Positions 52,173 through 62,763 are shown, numbered from the stretch's first letter. The stretch is DNA of 64,000 bases from Marinifilum caeruleilacunae (GCF_013141825.1 NZ_RZNH01000003.1:124001-188000), one strand, 5' to 3'. Notes: generated from the letters alone by a model not told the origin. Translations and numbers: made by a program.

Positions 52173-54962
52173 TTACGCTTTGCTTATTTTCACTGCACAC
52201 TTCTTAAAGTCTGTCTCTTTCGACATCGGACAAGTGGCATCCAAACAAAGTTTGTTTACAAATACCTTCTCATCGAACCAAGGGATATAAATCAGACCTC
52301 TTGGCACACGATTTCTTCCACGTGTTTCGATGTGAGCTTTAATGCGTCCACGTCTGGATTCTACCCAAACTAAATCGCCTTCTACCAGGCCTTGCTCAGC
52401 AGCATCTTTTGGGTGAATGTAACAAAGAGCTTCCGGAACTGCTCGGTACAACTCTGGTACACGCATGGTCATGGTTCCCGAATGCCAGTGCTCCAATACA
52501 CGACCTGTACACATCCAGTATGGATACTCTTTATCTGGCACCTCTGGTGCTTCCATATATGGTCTGAAGAAGATCTTTGCTTTGTTTGCCAGATCGATTT
52601 TTGGTTTAGACATATCAGGTTTTGAAATGGATCCCTGTGGCATTTTCTTCAATGCTTTTCCGTAGAATGCAAATGGTCCAACTCCTGCTTTTTTGGCATA
52701 CACATCATATTCTGAGTTGAAACGCCATAAGGTTTCTTTTCCATCAACAACAGGCCACTTTAATCCACGACAGTGGTGGTAGGTGTCAAAGTCGGCCAAA
52801 TCGTGACCATTTCCAATACCAAACTGGCGGTATTCTTCCCAAATGTATTTGTGGATAAAGAATCCATATCCTTCAAATGGTTTTCCATCAGATCCTTTTA
52901 CCTTACGCTTATCACCTGCTGCTTCGGTGTTGATTCTGCCTTCTCCAATTGGATCTGGCCAAGCATACTTCTTGGCATCTTCGTTGGCAAACAAGACATC
53001 GTAAAGGGTATCATCAGGTGAATAACCCATTGCTTTTGCGCCTTCTAAAACATCAGGAAGTCCATCCTTTAAACCAGGAACTTTTTGTGCTCCCCAAACT
53101 TCGCTTAGCTTGAATCGCTTGGCGAGTTCTACAAATTGCCACACATCAGGCATTGCTTCACCTACTGGCGTTACCTGCTGTTTCCAGTGCTGGGTTCTGC
53201 GCTCTGCATTTCCATATGCGCCCCACTTTTCGTAAATCATTGCCGAAGGCAAAATCAAATCGGAAACTTTGGCCGAAATGCCAGGGTAAGCATCGGAACA
53301 AACAATAAAGTTATCCATTTCACGTGCTGCACGAATCCAGTGGTTGGCATTGGCAGTATTCATATATGGATTACAAACATTGATCCATGCAAATTTGATT
53401 TTTCCATCCTCAATATCGCGGTGGATTTTCATTAAATGACTACCCACTTTTGGATTAATGGTTCCTGCAGGAACTTTCCACAATTTCTCGGATATTTCAC
53501 GGTGTTTTGCATTGGCAACAACCATATCAGCTGGCAGGCGATGTGCAAATGTACCTACCTCGCGAGCAGTTCCACATGCCGATGGCTGGCCTGTTAAACT
53601 AAAGGCACCATCACCCGGCTTCGATTGTTTTCCCAGTAAAAGGTGAACCATATAGGCTTGCTCGTTTACCCATGAACCCCTTGTATGCTGATTGAATCCC
53701 ATGGTCCAGTAGGAACAAACCTTTCGTCCTTCTTCAATATATAAATCAGCCAAAGCTTTTAGTTTCTTCTTGTAGTCTTCCATCGATTCTTCAGGGTCAC
53801 CTTTAGAAACGCTGGCTACATAATCCAAATCGTAAGGCTTTAATGCTTTCTTAAACTCCTCGTACTGAATAATCCAGTGATTCACAGCCTTGTTACGATG
53901 TTTCATTTCCATCATATCACCTTCCTTGTAACCAAGGTATGCTAAAGCTTTTCCTTCATCAGCAGTCAGCTTCTTAGCTACTTCGTGCTTTACGGTTTCT
54001 TTTTCCTTATCGGTGAATTTTGGATGATCAGGCGTACGCATTCCATAGCCTATATCCACAAAACCTGTTGCAAACACGGTATATTTCTTTACAAAATCCC
54101 AATCGATTGCCTCTGGCTGATTGTATACAATTTCGTGAGCAATGTAGTTCCAGATTGCCAAATCGGTATTTGGTTTGAAGATGATTTCGATATCAGCCAA
54201 ATCGGAAGTACGATTGGTATAAGTGGAAAGGTTCACCACCTTGGTTCTATCTGGATTACTTAATTTATTTTCGGTAATTCTCGACCAAAGGATCGGGTGC
54301 ATCTCGGCCATATTTGCCCCCCAGGTTACAACGGTATCGGTAATTTCCATATCGTCGTAGTTTCCTGCTGGCTCATCGATACCAAAGGCCTGTATAAATG
54401 CCACTACGGCCGATGCCATACAATGGCGGGCATTTGGGTCGATATTGTGAGAACGGAAACCTGCCTTCATCAATTTTGATGCTGCATAACCTTCCATAAT
54501 GGTGTACTGGCCTGAGCTAAAAATTCCGATTCCGGTTGGTCCCAATTCCTGCATCGCCGATTTCATGTGCTTTTCCATTTCGTCGAAAGCACGTTCCCAG
54601 CTTATTGCTTTAAACTTTCCGTTTTTACTAAAGTTTCCATTCTCGTCGACACGAAGTAAAGGTTTTTTCAGACGGTCGGCACCGTACATTATTTTTGCAT
54701 TAAAATATCCTTTGATACAGTTCAACCCACGGTTTACAGGAGCCAGTGGATCACCTTTTACAGCAAGTATTTTATCATCTTTTGTGGCAATCATGATACC
54801 ACAACCTGTTCCACAGAAACGACATACAGCCTTATCCCATGTCCAGCCACTTTCGGCTTCGCGAGCTTCTGCTTTCAGAGTTTCAGGTACAGCAACTCCA
54901 ACTGCGGTTGCAGCGGCGATTGCTGCCGAACTCTTTAAAAAATCACGCCTTGCAAGTTTCAT
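52173..54962 (-). CDS. napA: Periplasmic nitrate reductase catalytic subunit
   Basis: 929 residues, longer than the E. coli enzyme (828). The Tat leader is [19 protein letters not shown]. The [4Fe-4S] cluster ligands are C47, C50, C54 and C82 (CRFCGTGC ... NCIKG). The Mo ligand is the Cys of [10 protein letters not shown]. Bis-MGD blocks include [11 protein letters not shown] and [13 protein letters not shown]. It reduces nitrate to nitrite in the periplasm. An insert-rich region near 300-380 and 660-740 accounts for the extra length. Confidence 0.96.
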   Translation of the reverse strand: MKLARRDFLKSSAAIAAATAVGVAVPETLKAEAREAESGWTWDKAVCRFCGTGCGIMIATKDDKILAVKGDPLAPVNRGLNCIKGYFNAKIMYGADRLKKPLLRVDENGNFSKNGKFKAISWERAFDEMEKHMKSAMQELGPTGIGIFSSGQYTIMEGYAASKLMKAGFRSHNIDPNARHCMASAVVAFIQAFGIDEPAGNYDDMEITDTVVTWGANMAEMHPILWSRITENKLSNPDRTKVVNLSTYTNRTSDLADIEIIFKPNTDLAIWNYIAHEIVYNQPEAIDWDFVKKYTVFATGFVDIGYGMRTPDHPKFTDKEKETVKHEVAKKLTADEGKALAYLGYKEGDMMEMKHRNKAVNHWIIQYEEFKKALKPYDLDYVASVSKGDPEESMEDYKKKLKALADLYIEEGRKVCSYWTMGFNQHTRGSWVNEQAYMVHLLLGKQSKPGDGAFSLTGQPSACGTAREVGTFAHRLPADMVVANAKHREISEKLWKVPAGTINPKVGSHLMKIHRDIEDGKIKFAWINVCNPYMNTANANHWIRAAREMDNFIVCSDAYPGISAKVSDLILPSAMIYEKWGAYGNAERRTQHWKQQVTPVGEAMPDVWQFVELAKRFKLSEVWGAQKVPGLKDGLPDVLEGAKAMGYSPDDTLYDVLFANEDAKKYAWPDPIGEGRINTEAAGDKRKVKGSDGKPFEGYGFFIHKYIWEEYRQFGIGNGHDLADFDTYHHCRGLKWPVVDGKETLWRFNSEYDVYAKKAGVGPFAFYGKALKKMPQGSISKPDMSKPKIDLANKAKIFFRPYMEAPEVPDKEYPYWMCTGRVLEHWHSGTMTMRVPELYRAVPEALCYIHPKDAAEQGLVEGDLVWVESRRGRIKAHIETRGRNRVPRGLIYIPWFDEKVFVNKLCLDATCPMSKETDFKKCAVKISKA

Positions 54963-55011
54963 ATATTTTGATTTTTTTATTTTCTACAATTATTACTTAA
55001 GCCTCTTCTAT

Positions 55012-55899
55012 TTATGATTCTTCTCGTGCTCTTTTAATGTTTCTCAATCCGAACACGATAAACAGAAGTGCAAACCACACTCCAAACACCGAAACGAAAA
55101 ATGTGATTTTTAACCAGATAGGAGCCATTCTGTCTGTACTCCAAATGTGACGTCCTTCGATGGCTGAATGAATCTCTGTTGGCATTGCTATGGCTAGATC
55201 TTGCTGAACTTTTGCTCTTGCAAACTCTTTGGTAGCTTTTACCAGTACATTTACTTTTCCTTCTGCATCACCAGGAAGTGCAGGGTCCACATCTACATAG
55301 GCAATTCCCAATTCATTGGTTTGTGCCTTGCCCAATAAATGTTTCCCAAAAGTTCCCATTACATAGGCGCTTACGCTTACTTCGGCTTGTGGTAGTTCCT
55401 CGGCCAGTACTTTAACCACCAGTTTGTCTACATTCTGATCGAAACTTAGCTTCATTGCATATACAGGAATTTCAACACCTTCCATATTTGGCAATTGCTG
55501 TTTGTAGTTTTCATTAAAGCTTCGAATGTAGGCTACAATGTTCCACAACTCGTCATCTGCGAAAGCATCTTCGAATTTTGGCATGCTTGCACGGCCCATT
55601 TTAATTTTATAGAACAAGGAGCCGTCGCTTTGAGCCTGAAACTGCTCAGCTGCCGGATCGCCCGGAGGTGGAGACATTGGGGTAAAATCGTCCTGTCCAG
55701 GTGTTCCGTGACATGATGTACAGGAGTTTTCGTAGGCAACTCGCCCCTCCAGTATCATATCATCATCGAAAAGGAAAGGGCTTAGGTTCTCGTTATCTTT
55801 GGCAGGTACTTGCCAATCGCTTTGTGCATTCACATTCGCCACAGCCAAAAAGCAAAGGCAGAACAGAATGATCAGTTTATATCTTTTATTGTTCTTCAT
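55012..55899 (-). CDS. Membrane-anchored monoheme cytochrome c
   Basis: 295 residues. A signal peptide ends near VANVNAQ. The heme motif is CTSCH (about 60-64), with an axial Met in RASMPKFED. A periplasmic beta domain follows (about 140-240), then a C-terminal helix (ITFFVSVFGVWFALLFIVFGL) that anchors it. It lies between nrfD-like and napA, so it probably carries electrons from the NrfCD-type module to NapA or NapB. Confidence 0.88.
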   Translation of the reverse strand: MKNNKRYKLIILFCLCFLAVANVNAQSDWQVPAKDNENLSPFLFDDDMILEGRVAYENSCTSCHGTPGQDDFTPMSPPPGDPAAEQFQAQSDGSLFYKIKMGRASMPKFEDAFADDELWNIVAYIRSFNENYKQQLPNMEGVEIPVYAMKLSFDQNVDKLVVKVLAEELPQAEVSVSAYVMGTFGKHLLGKAQTNELGIAYVDVDPALPGDAEGKVNVLVKATKEFARAKVQQDLAIAMPTEIHSAIEGRHIWSTDRMAPIWLKITFFVSVFGVWFALLFIVFGLRNIKRAREES

Positions 55900-55900
55900 C

Positions 55901-57229
55901 TTACTTGTTGTTATTGTGGTTCATTTCCTCTTTCACTTCCCAAATTGGAACAACTGGGAATAATTTTGCCAGTACGGTAATAATCATCAATACCAAAATA
56001 AATGATGCAATGGTAATGGCAATTTCTGGTGTAGTTGGTGAATATCCGCTCCAAGCTTCAGGAACATTTTGAATTGGATAGTAAGGTGCCAACTGTGTAG
56101 GAACTACAATCAATACTCTCTTGAACCAAGCTCCGGCCAAAATAATTACCGCAATAATGGTTAATGGCAGTGGCTTTCGCATTGGTCTGAACAATATCAG
56201 TAGGAAAGGGATAACCAAGCCGCCCAACTGAACCAGCCAGAACATTACAGAATCGTGTCCATAAAGCATTTCGTGTACATGCTTTGCATCGGCGGTATTG
56301 GCTTTATATCCGGGAACGATAATTTCATTGATATTGAAATATACATACACAAGGGCAACCAAAACCAATAGTTTACCCATACGGTCGAAATGATCGCTGG
56401 TGATATAATCTTTAAGTTTATAGTTACTGCGGAAAAAATACATGGCAATAATTACGGCTGCACAACCTGCTACGAATGCTCCCGATACGAAATAAGGACC
56501 AAAAATTGGAGAATCCCAACCCGATCGCAAGGTCATTGCAAACAACCATGAAGTTACGGTATGAATGGACAGTGCAATTGGAATAATCAAGATTAGAAGC
56601 ATGCGTGTGTAGCGATTCATCAAACGGAATTGCTTTGCAGTGTTGTTCCAGCCCAATGACAAGCGCTGATACATTTTTTGCTGCCATTTTGGAACATTAT
56701 TCAGCTTATCGCGACAAAGCGCAATATCGGGCAACATTGGAATATAAAGCAGTAAAGCACTAATGGCCACATAGGTTACCACCACAGCGATATCCCAAAC
56801 AATTGGCGATTGTACTCTACCATGTATAAAAACGTTCAACAGACGATCGGGGCGACCCATATCGGTAATGATAATTAAACCTGCTACCATGGCGAAGGCA
56901 ACAGCTACCAACTCGGCAATTCTGGAAACGGGTCTTACCCAGTCTACCTTCATCATTCCGAGTACCGATGAAACCAACATCCCGATAAGAGAAGTGGCAA
57001 CAAAGAAAACAAAGTTGGAAATATAGATTCCCCAGGATACATAGTCGTGAAGACCTGTAACGCCCAATCCGTTTTGCAATTGTTGGTAATAGTAATACAA
57101 GCAGATTATAAGTGACACTGTAAGAAAGCCCATCCATAGCTTAAATTTGCCTCCCCAGTTCACATTTTTTAAAAGATCCTGATCAATTTGCTCCTCGCTC
57201 AGGTGTTCTTTTGCTATTGTTTCATTCAT
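55901..57229 (-). CDS. nrfD: NrfD/PsrC-family polytopic membrane subunit
   Basis: About 442 residues from ATG 57229; an ATG at 57262 lies within the intergenic inverted repeat. Ten or so helices. VSWGIYISNFVFFVATSLIGMLVSSVLG and ITDMGRPDRLLNVFIHGRVQSPIVWDIAVVVTY are NrfD-family hallmarks (the PSRC/ACIII group). HTVTSWLFAMTLRSGWDSPIFGPYFVSGAFVAG is another. It exchanges electrons with menaquinol and pairs with the NrfC-like ferredoxin encoded just before it. Confidence 0.92.
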   Translation of the reverse strand: MNETIAKEHLSEEQIDQDLLKNVNWGGKFKLWMGFLTVSLIICLYYYYQQLQNGLGVTGLHDYVSWGIYISNFVFFVATSLIGMLVSSVLGMMKVDWVRPVSRIAELVAVAFAMVAGLIIITDMGRPDRLLNVFIHGRVQSPIVWDIAVVVTYVAISALLLYIPMLPDIALCRDKLNNVPKWQQKMYQRLSLGWNNTAKQFRLMNRYTRMLLILIIPIALSIHTVTSWLFAMTLRSGWDSPIFGPYFVSGAFVAGCAAVIIAMYFFRSNYKLKDYITSDHFDRMGKLLVLVALVYVYFNINEIIVPGYKANTADAKHVHEMLYGHDSVMFWLVQLGGLVIPFLLILFRPMRKPLPLTIIAVIILAGAWFKRVLIVVPTQLAPYYPIQNVPEAWSGYSPTTPEIAITIASFILVLMIITVLAKLFPVVPIWEVKEEMNHNNNK

Positions 57230-57238
57230 GTTATTAGT

Positions 57239-57304
57239 AATTAGTAAGTGGGTATTAGTCAATGAGCAATTGTATCCTTAATTGTTCATTACTACTTATT
57301 AATT
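57239..57304 (-). repeat. Hairpin-forming inverted repeat between the nrfC-like and nrfD-like genes
   Basis: AATTAGTAAGT (57239-57249) pairs with ACTTATTAATT (57294-57304), and AATGAGCAATT with AATTGTTCATT inside. It fills nearly the whole gap between the two genes. Confidence 0.65.
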
Positions 57305-57307
57305 GAT

Positions 57308-58207
57308 TTATCCCTCACTCTCTCTTGGAGGCAAATAGTAAACGCTAGGTTTTGTTCCCAGTTCGGGCATAAGCGTATAGGCCGCATTCTCTTCCAGTAA
57401 GTGACTTAGGCGCACAGTTTTCTTTGTGGTTCCATTGGTAACCAAATCTTCGTTCTGATCGCCAAAATAGTATACCCCATTTGGACATGCCGATACACAA
57501 TAAGGAAGTTTCCCATATCTTAACTGATCGGCAGAAAATGCACACTTGGTAACGGTACCTTTCTTCTGTGGAACATTCAGTTCCATATCGTAAGTAACAT
57601 CAGCCATTTTATCGGAATTCTTAGGTTCTGTCCAGTTAAAGGTACGAGCCGAGTACGGGCAGGCTGCCACACAGAATCTACAACCTATACAACGCTCGTT
57701 GTCGATTAATACGATTCCATCCTGACGCTTGAAAGTTGCATCAACCGGGCATACCGATACACAAGGTGGGTTATCGCAATGCTGACATGTTTTCGGCATC
57801 CAGTAAGAGGTTTTCTTTACCGGATCTTCCATTTCCAGAACATTAAGGTGGTGCATTTCGGGTTTTAGCTGGTGTGCGCTCTGGCAGGCTTTCATGCACT
57901 TGCGGGCATTTTTACACTTGGCCAAATCAACAACCATTACAAATTTCTTTCCCGGAATTCCTTCGCGACCTCTTTTCTGTAGGTACGATAAATCCTGAAT
58001 TTTATCTCCAGGTTTTAGGTGGGCTACGTCTACTTCTACCAATTTGTTATCGGCAGTAAGTACTTTTACTTTGTTACCGCTGGCTTGGTTTGAATCGCTA
58101 CACCCCTGCAATAGCAAGGCCGATCCGGCAACGGTACTCGCTCCTGCAATACCCAATTTTTGCAGGAATCTTCTTCTCGACTTGTCGTTTTTGTTCGCCA
58201 TGTTCAT
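57308..58207 (-). CDS. nrfC: NrfC-like Tat-exported ferredoxin subunit
   Basis: 299 residues. The twin-arginine leader SRRRFLQKLGIAGASTVAG is followed by LLLQGCS, a possible lipobox. Four cluster motifs follow: CKNARKCMKAC (first with changed spacing), CQHCDNPPCVSVCP, CIGCRFCVAACP and a CAF...CVSACP set. It is the first gene of the operon, upstream of NrfD. It should carry electrons between NrfD and the periplasmic cytochrome c. Confidence 0.9.
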   Translation of the reverse strand: MNMANKNDKSRRRFLQKLGIAGASTVAGSALLLQGCSDSNQASGNKVKVLTADNKLVEVDVAHLKPGDKIQDLSYLQKRGREGIPGKKFVMVVDLAKCKNARKCMKACQSAHQLKPEMHHLNVLEMEDPVKKTSYWMPKTCQHCDNPPCVSVCPVDATFKRQDGIVLIDNERCIGCRFCVAACPYSARTFNWTEPKNSDKMADVTYDMELNVPQKKGTVTKCAFSADQLRYGKLPYCVSACPNGVYYFGDQNEDLVTNGTTKKTVRLSHLLEENAAYTLMPELGTKPSVYYLPPRESEG

Positions 58208-58840
58208 CTGTGACTTTTAGGTTTTCTTTTTTGCAGATGGAACATTCCGATGATGAAGGATCATGTCATTGTAGTAGCTTGATCGATCCTTGAATCACGG
58301 ACGTTTCATAGATTTATTATTGAGTCTAGCTTTCAATAGATCTAATAAATATATGAATTATAGGCCTCTATGACTCCCGTTATGTTTAGATATCTAGATG
58401 TGTATTAATTAATAGTTTAAGATAATAAACTCTGAATACCCCATTTTTAAAACGATATAGCGCATTTTCGGATATAAAGATAATCTCATCGTTTTATGCA
58501 GTTTGTATTTAGAATAAATTTAGATTGGAAGGTTTAAAGCATGAATTGGTTATTGAGTTGAAATCGTAAATAAATTATAGTCTTGCAGAGCTTCTTGTAT
58601 TCACAATTGGAAAAGCAGAGAAATATCCTTAATAATCTTGTTTTGAATATGTTTTGTTAATACATTTGAAATGATCGGATGAATTTAGGAGCATTCATTT
58701 CGTTTTGAATCCTTTAAAACAATCCATATCCTCCTATTTTCTTTATTGACAAACCTCCTGTAATAGCAATAAATATTGAGCAATTGAGATTTTGATTTTT
58801 ATTATTGGAGAGCGATCGCTTAACTATAACTTTACTTATA
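58208..58840. other. Long intergenic region upstream of the nap operon and the OmpA gene
   Basis: 633 AT-rich bases between divergent units. No ORF of note. I find no confident FNR- or Crp-type palindrome. A weak GGATCA/TGATCGATCC dyad lies at about 58259-58287. The promoter of the nitrate operon must lie here. Confidence 0.4.
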
Positions 58841-60232
58841 ATGAAGAACATCTACCTAAAGTATCTCATTGTATTGAGTGCTGTTTTTACCTGCTTTGGA
58901 AGCTATGCCCAAGTGGAAAATATGGTGCTTAATCCCAGCTTTGAAGAGTATGAAGAATGCCCCGAAAGCTACACTTTTATGGATAAGACTCACAAGCTGA
59001 TTCCGAATTGGACCTATCCATCATTTACCACTCCCGATTATTTTAACGAATGTAGTTCTGGAGAAGTGGGCGTGCCCGATAATTTTGCAGGCTATAGCAA
59101 AGCCAAATCAGGCAAAGGCTACATGGGAGCCATTCTTAGTGGGAGCAATCGAAACTTCAGGGAATATTTTCAGGGCACTTTAAGCAGTCCGATGATTGAA
59201 GGTCAGAAATATTGCGTTTCATTTTGGTACAAACTGGCATCGGGAAGTAAGTTTGCGGTTGATCAGTTGGGCATGCATTTTTCTGAAACGAAAATCGCGA
59301 ATGGCAACAAAAGCCATTTAAATTTTAAAGCTCACTTAAGCAATAAGGCAGGCCTTTTTCTTGATAATACGGAAGAATGGGTTCAGTTCTGTATGATATA
59401 TACTGCCCAAGGTTACGAGGAGTACTTTATTGTAGGAAACTTTAAGAACTATGAAAACACCAACTATGTAGTTACCGGTCGTGATACCAAAAACAAAAAA
59501 GGCAAATCTTACGCTTACTACTTTTTCGACGATTTTGAGATTCGTCCTTTAGTTGATTGCACCTCATGCGCATGTGTTCCCAAAGGCTTGGAAACCGTAG
59601 TGATTGACTCTTCATATACAGGAGGTAAAAATCCTGTAACAGGCCAAATCAGCAAAATTATAAACGATGGTGTGATTAGCTTAGGCATATCAGGCGGGCA
59701 GCCTCCGTATAATATCGATTGGAGCAATGGAATAAAAAACAGCACAAAACTTAGCAATCTGGAAGCAGGTACATATACCTATCACGTAAGTGACCAAAAC
59801 AATTGCCACTCGCATGGAAGCATAACTTTTATTGAGCCCGAATTGCCCAAAGATTTATTTAGCGAAGAGCTACGAAAAATTGAAGAAGGAGCTGCACTTG
59901 TTTTAGACAATATCTTTTTTGAAACCAATAAAAGTACACTTCTACCAACCTCTTTTGAAGAACTCGACAAGGTTGTTAATTTCTTACAAGAAGGAATTGT
60001 GAGTCAGATTCAGATTAGCGGACATACCGATAATGTAGGCTCAGATGAATTGAATGAGGGTTTAAGTCAGCGACGTGCCGAGGCGGTGGTAAAATACCTT
60101 GCTGACAAAGGAATCGATGCCAACAGAATGAAAGCCGCTGGTTATGGAGATTCAAGGCCCATCGATACAAATCAAAGTGTTGAAGGACGATCGAAAAATC
60201 GTCGTGTAGAATTTTTAGTCTTAAAAAAATAA
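58841..60232 (+). CDS. OmpA-family outer-membrane protein with N-terminal carbohydrate-binding-like domain
   Basis: 463 residues from ATG 58841. The signal peptide ends CFGSYAQ (about 24). A jelly-roll-like region (NMVLNPSFEEYEECPESYTF, about 25-225) recalls proteins found with OmpA in Bacteroidota. A SprB-like beta repeat follows (YNIDWSNGIKNSTKLSNLEAGTYTYHVSD, about 290-335). The C-terminal OmpA domain has ISGHTDNVGSDELNEGLSQRRAEAV (about 400-425), which binds peptidoglycan. The next gene starts 10 bases later and is probably its partner. Confidence 0.85.
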   Translation: MKNIYLKYLIVLSAVFTCFGSYAQVENMVLNPSFEEYEECPESYTFMDKTHKLIPNWTYPSFTTPDYFNECSSGEVGVPDNFAGYSKAKSGKGYMGAILSGSNRNFREYFQGTLSSPMIEGQKYCVSFWYKLASGSKFAVDQLGMHFSETKIANGNKSHLNFKAHLSNKAGLFLDNTEEWVQFCMIYTAQGYEEYFIVGNFKNYENTNYVVTGRDTKNKKGKSYAYYFFDDFEIRPLVDCTSCACVPKGLETVVIDSSYTGGKNPVTGQISKIINDGVISLGISGGQPPYNIDWSNGIKNSTKLSNLEAGTYTYHVSDQNNCHSHGSITFIEPELPKDLFSEELRKIEEGAALVLDNIFFETNKSTLLPTSFEELDKVVNFLQEGIVSQIQISGHTDNVGSDELNEGLSQRRAEAVVKYLADKGIDANRMKAAGYGDSRPIDTNQSVEGRSKNRRVEFLVLKK

Positions 60233-60242
60233 GCCCCTACTT

Positions 60243-62258
60243 ATGATTTCAAGAAAAATAAATATACTCATCCTTTTCATGCTAGTATCATTGCTTGGTT
60301 TGGCACAAAATCCGAAAAGGATATACAATAATTCTTTATTTAAAGGCATGGAAGCCCGGGCTAAAGCTGATATTGACAGTGAGTTTGCCAAGGCCAAAGC
60401 TAATTTTGAGAAAGTATTGGCAAAAGAGCCTGAATCACCAATGGCAAATATTGGAATGGCCGCAGTTTACGCTTTCGATCAATATTCTGGTAAAGATTAC
60501 TTTTATGCCTTACAATATTTTCAGAAGGTATATGAGGCAAAACCTCAGTTTTCTGAAGAAGACAAAGAAGTTTTAAATGAATTGTTTACGAGACAAGATA
60601 AGAAGCGCAAAAACAGGCCCATAGCTAAAAACATGGACTGGGAATATCAATATCTCGAGGAGAAGTTAATCAAGTTTGTGAGGGAGGAGAACAATGCCGA
60701 TCATGCAAAGAGATTTTTAAAAGAATTTCCAGAATCGAAATACTACACCAATGTGTCGCACATATTAAGCTACATTAAATTTCGTGAAGCAGAGACGCAA
60801 AATTCTGTTGAGGCTCTTGATCAGTTTTTAAAAGATTATCCTGAATCGGCTCAAGTTAGTATTGCAACTAAAATGCGAAACGACCTGGCTTATCAGCATG
60901 CGATTAGTAAAGGCACATTAAACGATTTGCGCATTTTTGTGACCAATTACCCTGAAGCACAACAAGTAAATGCGGTAAAGAAACGCATGGCAGAATTGGC
61001 CTTTAAGGAGGCATCTGCACAAAAGACACTTGAGGCCATCGAGAATTTTATGGCAGACTTTCCCAATTCTTCGAAAATATCAGCAGCTAAAATCTTAAAG
61101 AAGAAATTGCTTTTTGAATGGGCCAAAAGTGTAAAAAGTTTGGAGGCTTACAACAAATTTGTGTCTTTATATCCCGAAGGAGAACAATACATTGATATTT
61201 TTAATTTGAAAGCCAGCATTTTGGGAGAAGAGATGCTGGCAGATTTTCCAGGGGAAAATTACCAATTTGCTAAAGGATTTGACAATCAGGAGTTCAAGGA
61301 TTTTGGGGGTGGAATTGCCACACGCCCCAATGGAGAACTTGTGGTGGTTTCGGCCACTCCAAAAGCCGAAAGAGAAATGTACGACTCCTGGATTTTAGGT
61401 CTGGATGCCAATGGAAAAATGCTCTGGAATAAGATTTTGGGAAATCCCTTCGATGATATTGTAAATAAAGTGAGCGTGAGTGCTCAGAATGAAATTTATG
61501 TGGCAGGCATTACCAATGCCATTGTTGATAGTGTGGCAGGGCAGGCATGGATTTACAAGCTTGCTGCCAATGGGCAGAATGTATTCAATCAGAAAGTAAG
61601 CATGGCTGAAGCGCTCGATTTTATAGTGTACCCCAACAATAACATATTAATTGCCGGCTATACCAAAAATGCAGAAGACTCCTTGTTCACTCCTGCCCTT
61701 GTAAAGCTAAATGCCAATGGCAAAAAACTGTGGTCGCGTAATTATACTAATAAAGGCAAAGTGTATGCTTTGGCAAGCGATACTGTTTCAAACAATGCTT
61801 TTGCCGCAGCCGGGAACTGGATTTTTGCCATCGATGCGGCTGGTTACTTAGAATGGGATGTCGTACTGCCCGAAGATCAGCAGGCCACTGCCATTGGCAT
61901 AAATGCCAACAAAAAAGTTCTCTTTTCTGGATCGACGGCTAATGGCGCCTATGCGGCAACTTACGACTGCCTTGGTAAAAAACTTTGGGAAACGCCACTA
62001 GCGTTTTCAGGCGAAGGCATGCCTGAGCACGTGGTGACTTTGGCCGATCAAAGTTTTGTGATTGCCGGCACCTACAATAAGAAAATAAAACTGGTGCAGA
62101 TTGATGAACTGGGCAATGTGAAAAGTGAAAAAGAATTCAGTTTGCCGCAGGGTGTAGAACTGAATGATATTGCAGTCTGCGATGCCAATGCTGTAGCCAT
62201 TAGTGCCAGCCGATTAGGAGACAAAGCTGATTTGATGGTGTTTAAATTGATATTGTAA
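60243..62258 (+). CDS. Helical-repeat and beta-propeller periplasmic protein
   Basis: 671 residues. A signal peptide ends near LLGLAQ (about 21). A TPR-like segment (about 25-100) and repeated helical hairpins with the pattern FLKDYPES or NYPEAQQ (about 130-330) come first. A six- or seven-blade PQQ-like propeller occupies about 350-671 (repeats such as WIYKLAANGQNVFNQKV, ALVKLNANGKKLWSRNY). Coupled with the upstream OmpA protein, it resembles the modules of T9SS component PorE split over two genes; function not proven. Confidence 0.78.
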   Translation: MISRKINILILFMLVSLLGLAQNPKRIYNNSLFKGMEARAKADIDSEFAKAKANFEKVLAKEPESPMANIGMAAVYAFDQYSGKDYFYALQYFQKVYEAKPQFSEEDKEVLNELFTRQDKKRKNRPIAKNMDWEYQYLEEKLIKFVREENNADHAKRFLKEFPESKYYTNVSHILSYIKFREAETQNSVEALDQFLKDYPESAQVSIATKMRNDLAYQHAISKGTLNDLRIFVTNYPEAQQVNAVKKRMAELAFKEASAQKTLEAIENFMADFPNSSKISAAKILKKKLLFEWAKSVKSLEAYNKFVSLYPEGEQYIDIFNLKASILGEEMLADFPGENYQFAKGFDNQEFKDFGGGIATRPNGELVVVSATPKAEREMYDSWILGLDANGKMLWNKILGNPFDDIVNKVSVSAQNEIYVAGITNAIVDSVAGQAWIYKLAANGQNVFNQKVSMAEALDFIVYPNNNILIAGYTKNAEDSLFTPALVKLNANGKKLWSRNYTNKGKVYALASDTVSNNAFAAAGNWIFAIDAAGYLEWDVVLPEDQQATAIGINANKKVLFSGSTANGAYAATYDCLGKKLWETPLAFSGEGMPEHVVTLADQSFVIAGTYNKKIKLVQIDELGNVKSEKEFSLPQGVELNDIAVCDANAVAISASRLGDKADLMVFKLIL

Positions 62259-62279
62259 GCAAAAAATCACGATAGAGTG

Positions 62280-62312
62280 AAGGGCGAGCTTGTGGCTTGC
62301 CCTTTGTTTTTT
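62280..62312 (+). terminator. Terminator after the OmpA/propeller pair
   Basis: AAGGGC pairs with GCCCTT, with inner AGC/GCT pairs and a TTGTG loop, followed by a T-run. Confidence 0.85.
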
Positions 62313-62359
62313 TCCATAGAAAATTCTAACTGGCTTGTAATTTTCGATCATCTATCAAA

Positions 62360-62719
62360 TCACTCCTTTGGAATAGGCAAACCTTGCATCCTCAGAAAAG
62401 AAAGCTTATCCCAATAGCCTCGCTGCAGAATGATTTTGTCGCCTGAAAACTGGAAGAAACCACAGCCTCTCAGACCGAGTGGATCTTTCCACTCCAATAT
62501 GGCCCAATCGCCATCTTCGAAAATATTTTCTACAATGCAGGTCATATCTGCGGCAGCAAATTCTTCGGCAAACATATTTCGAATGGCTTCTTTGCCTTTT
62601 ACAGGTTCGTTGGCCACCTGGTGGTTTAGGGCATCCTGGTGGTAAAAGTTTGCAATCTGGTCGGCATCGCCTTCATTAAAGGCCTCAACCCAGTTTTGTA
62701 GGATTTGTTTGGGTGTCAT
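62360..62719 (-). CDS. SnoaL/NTF2-like protein
   Basis: 119 residues of a cone-shaped alpha+beta fold. WVEAFNEGDADQIANFYHQDALNHQVANEPVKGKEAIRNMF is the classic NTF2-like start. The family includes isomerases, hydrolases and non-enzymatic ligand binders, so the role is open. No signal peptide, so cytoplasmic. It lies alone between a terminator and a small membrane gene. Confidence 0.8.
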   Translation of the reverse strand: MTPKQILQNWVEAFNEGDADQIANFYHQDALNHQVANEPVKGKEAIRNMFAEEFAAADMTCIVENIFEDGDWAILEWKDPLGLRGCGFFQFSGDKIILQRGYWDKLSFLRMQGLPIPKE

Positions 62720-62763
62720 TTTATTGATTGATATTGGGGTTTATTTATGAGTTCTTTTGTAGA

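Noticed and set aside
58259-58287. GGATCA...TGATCGATCC dyad as an FNR site for the nap operon
   Set aside because: It does not match TTGAT-N4-ATCAA and its arms are uneven; not enough to call.
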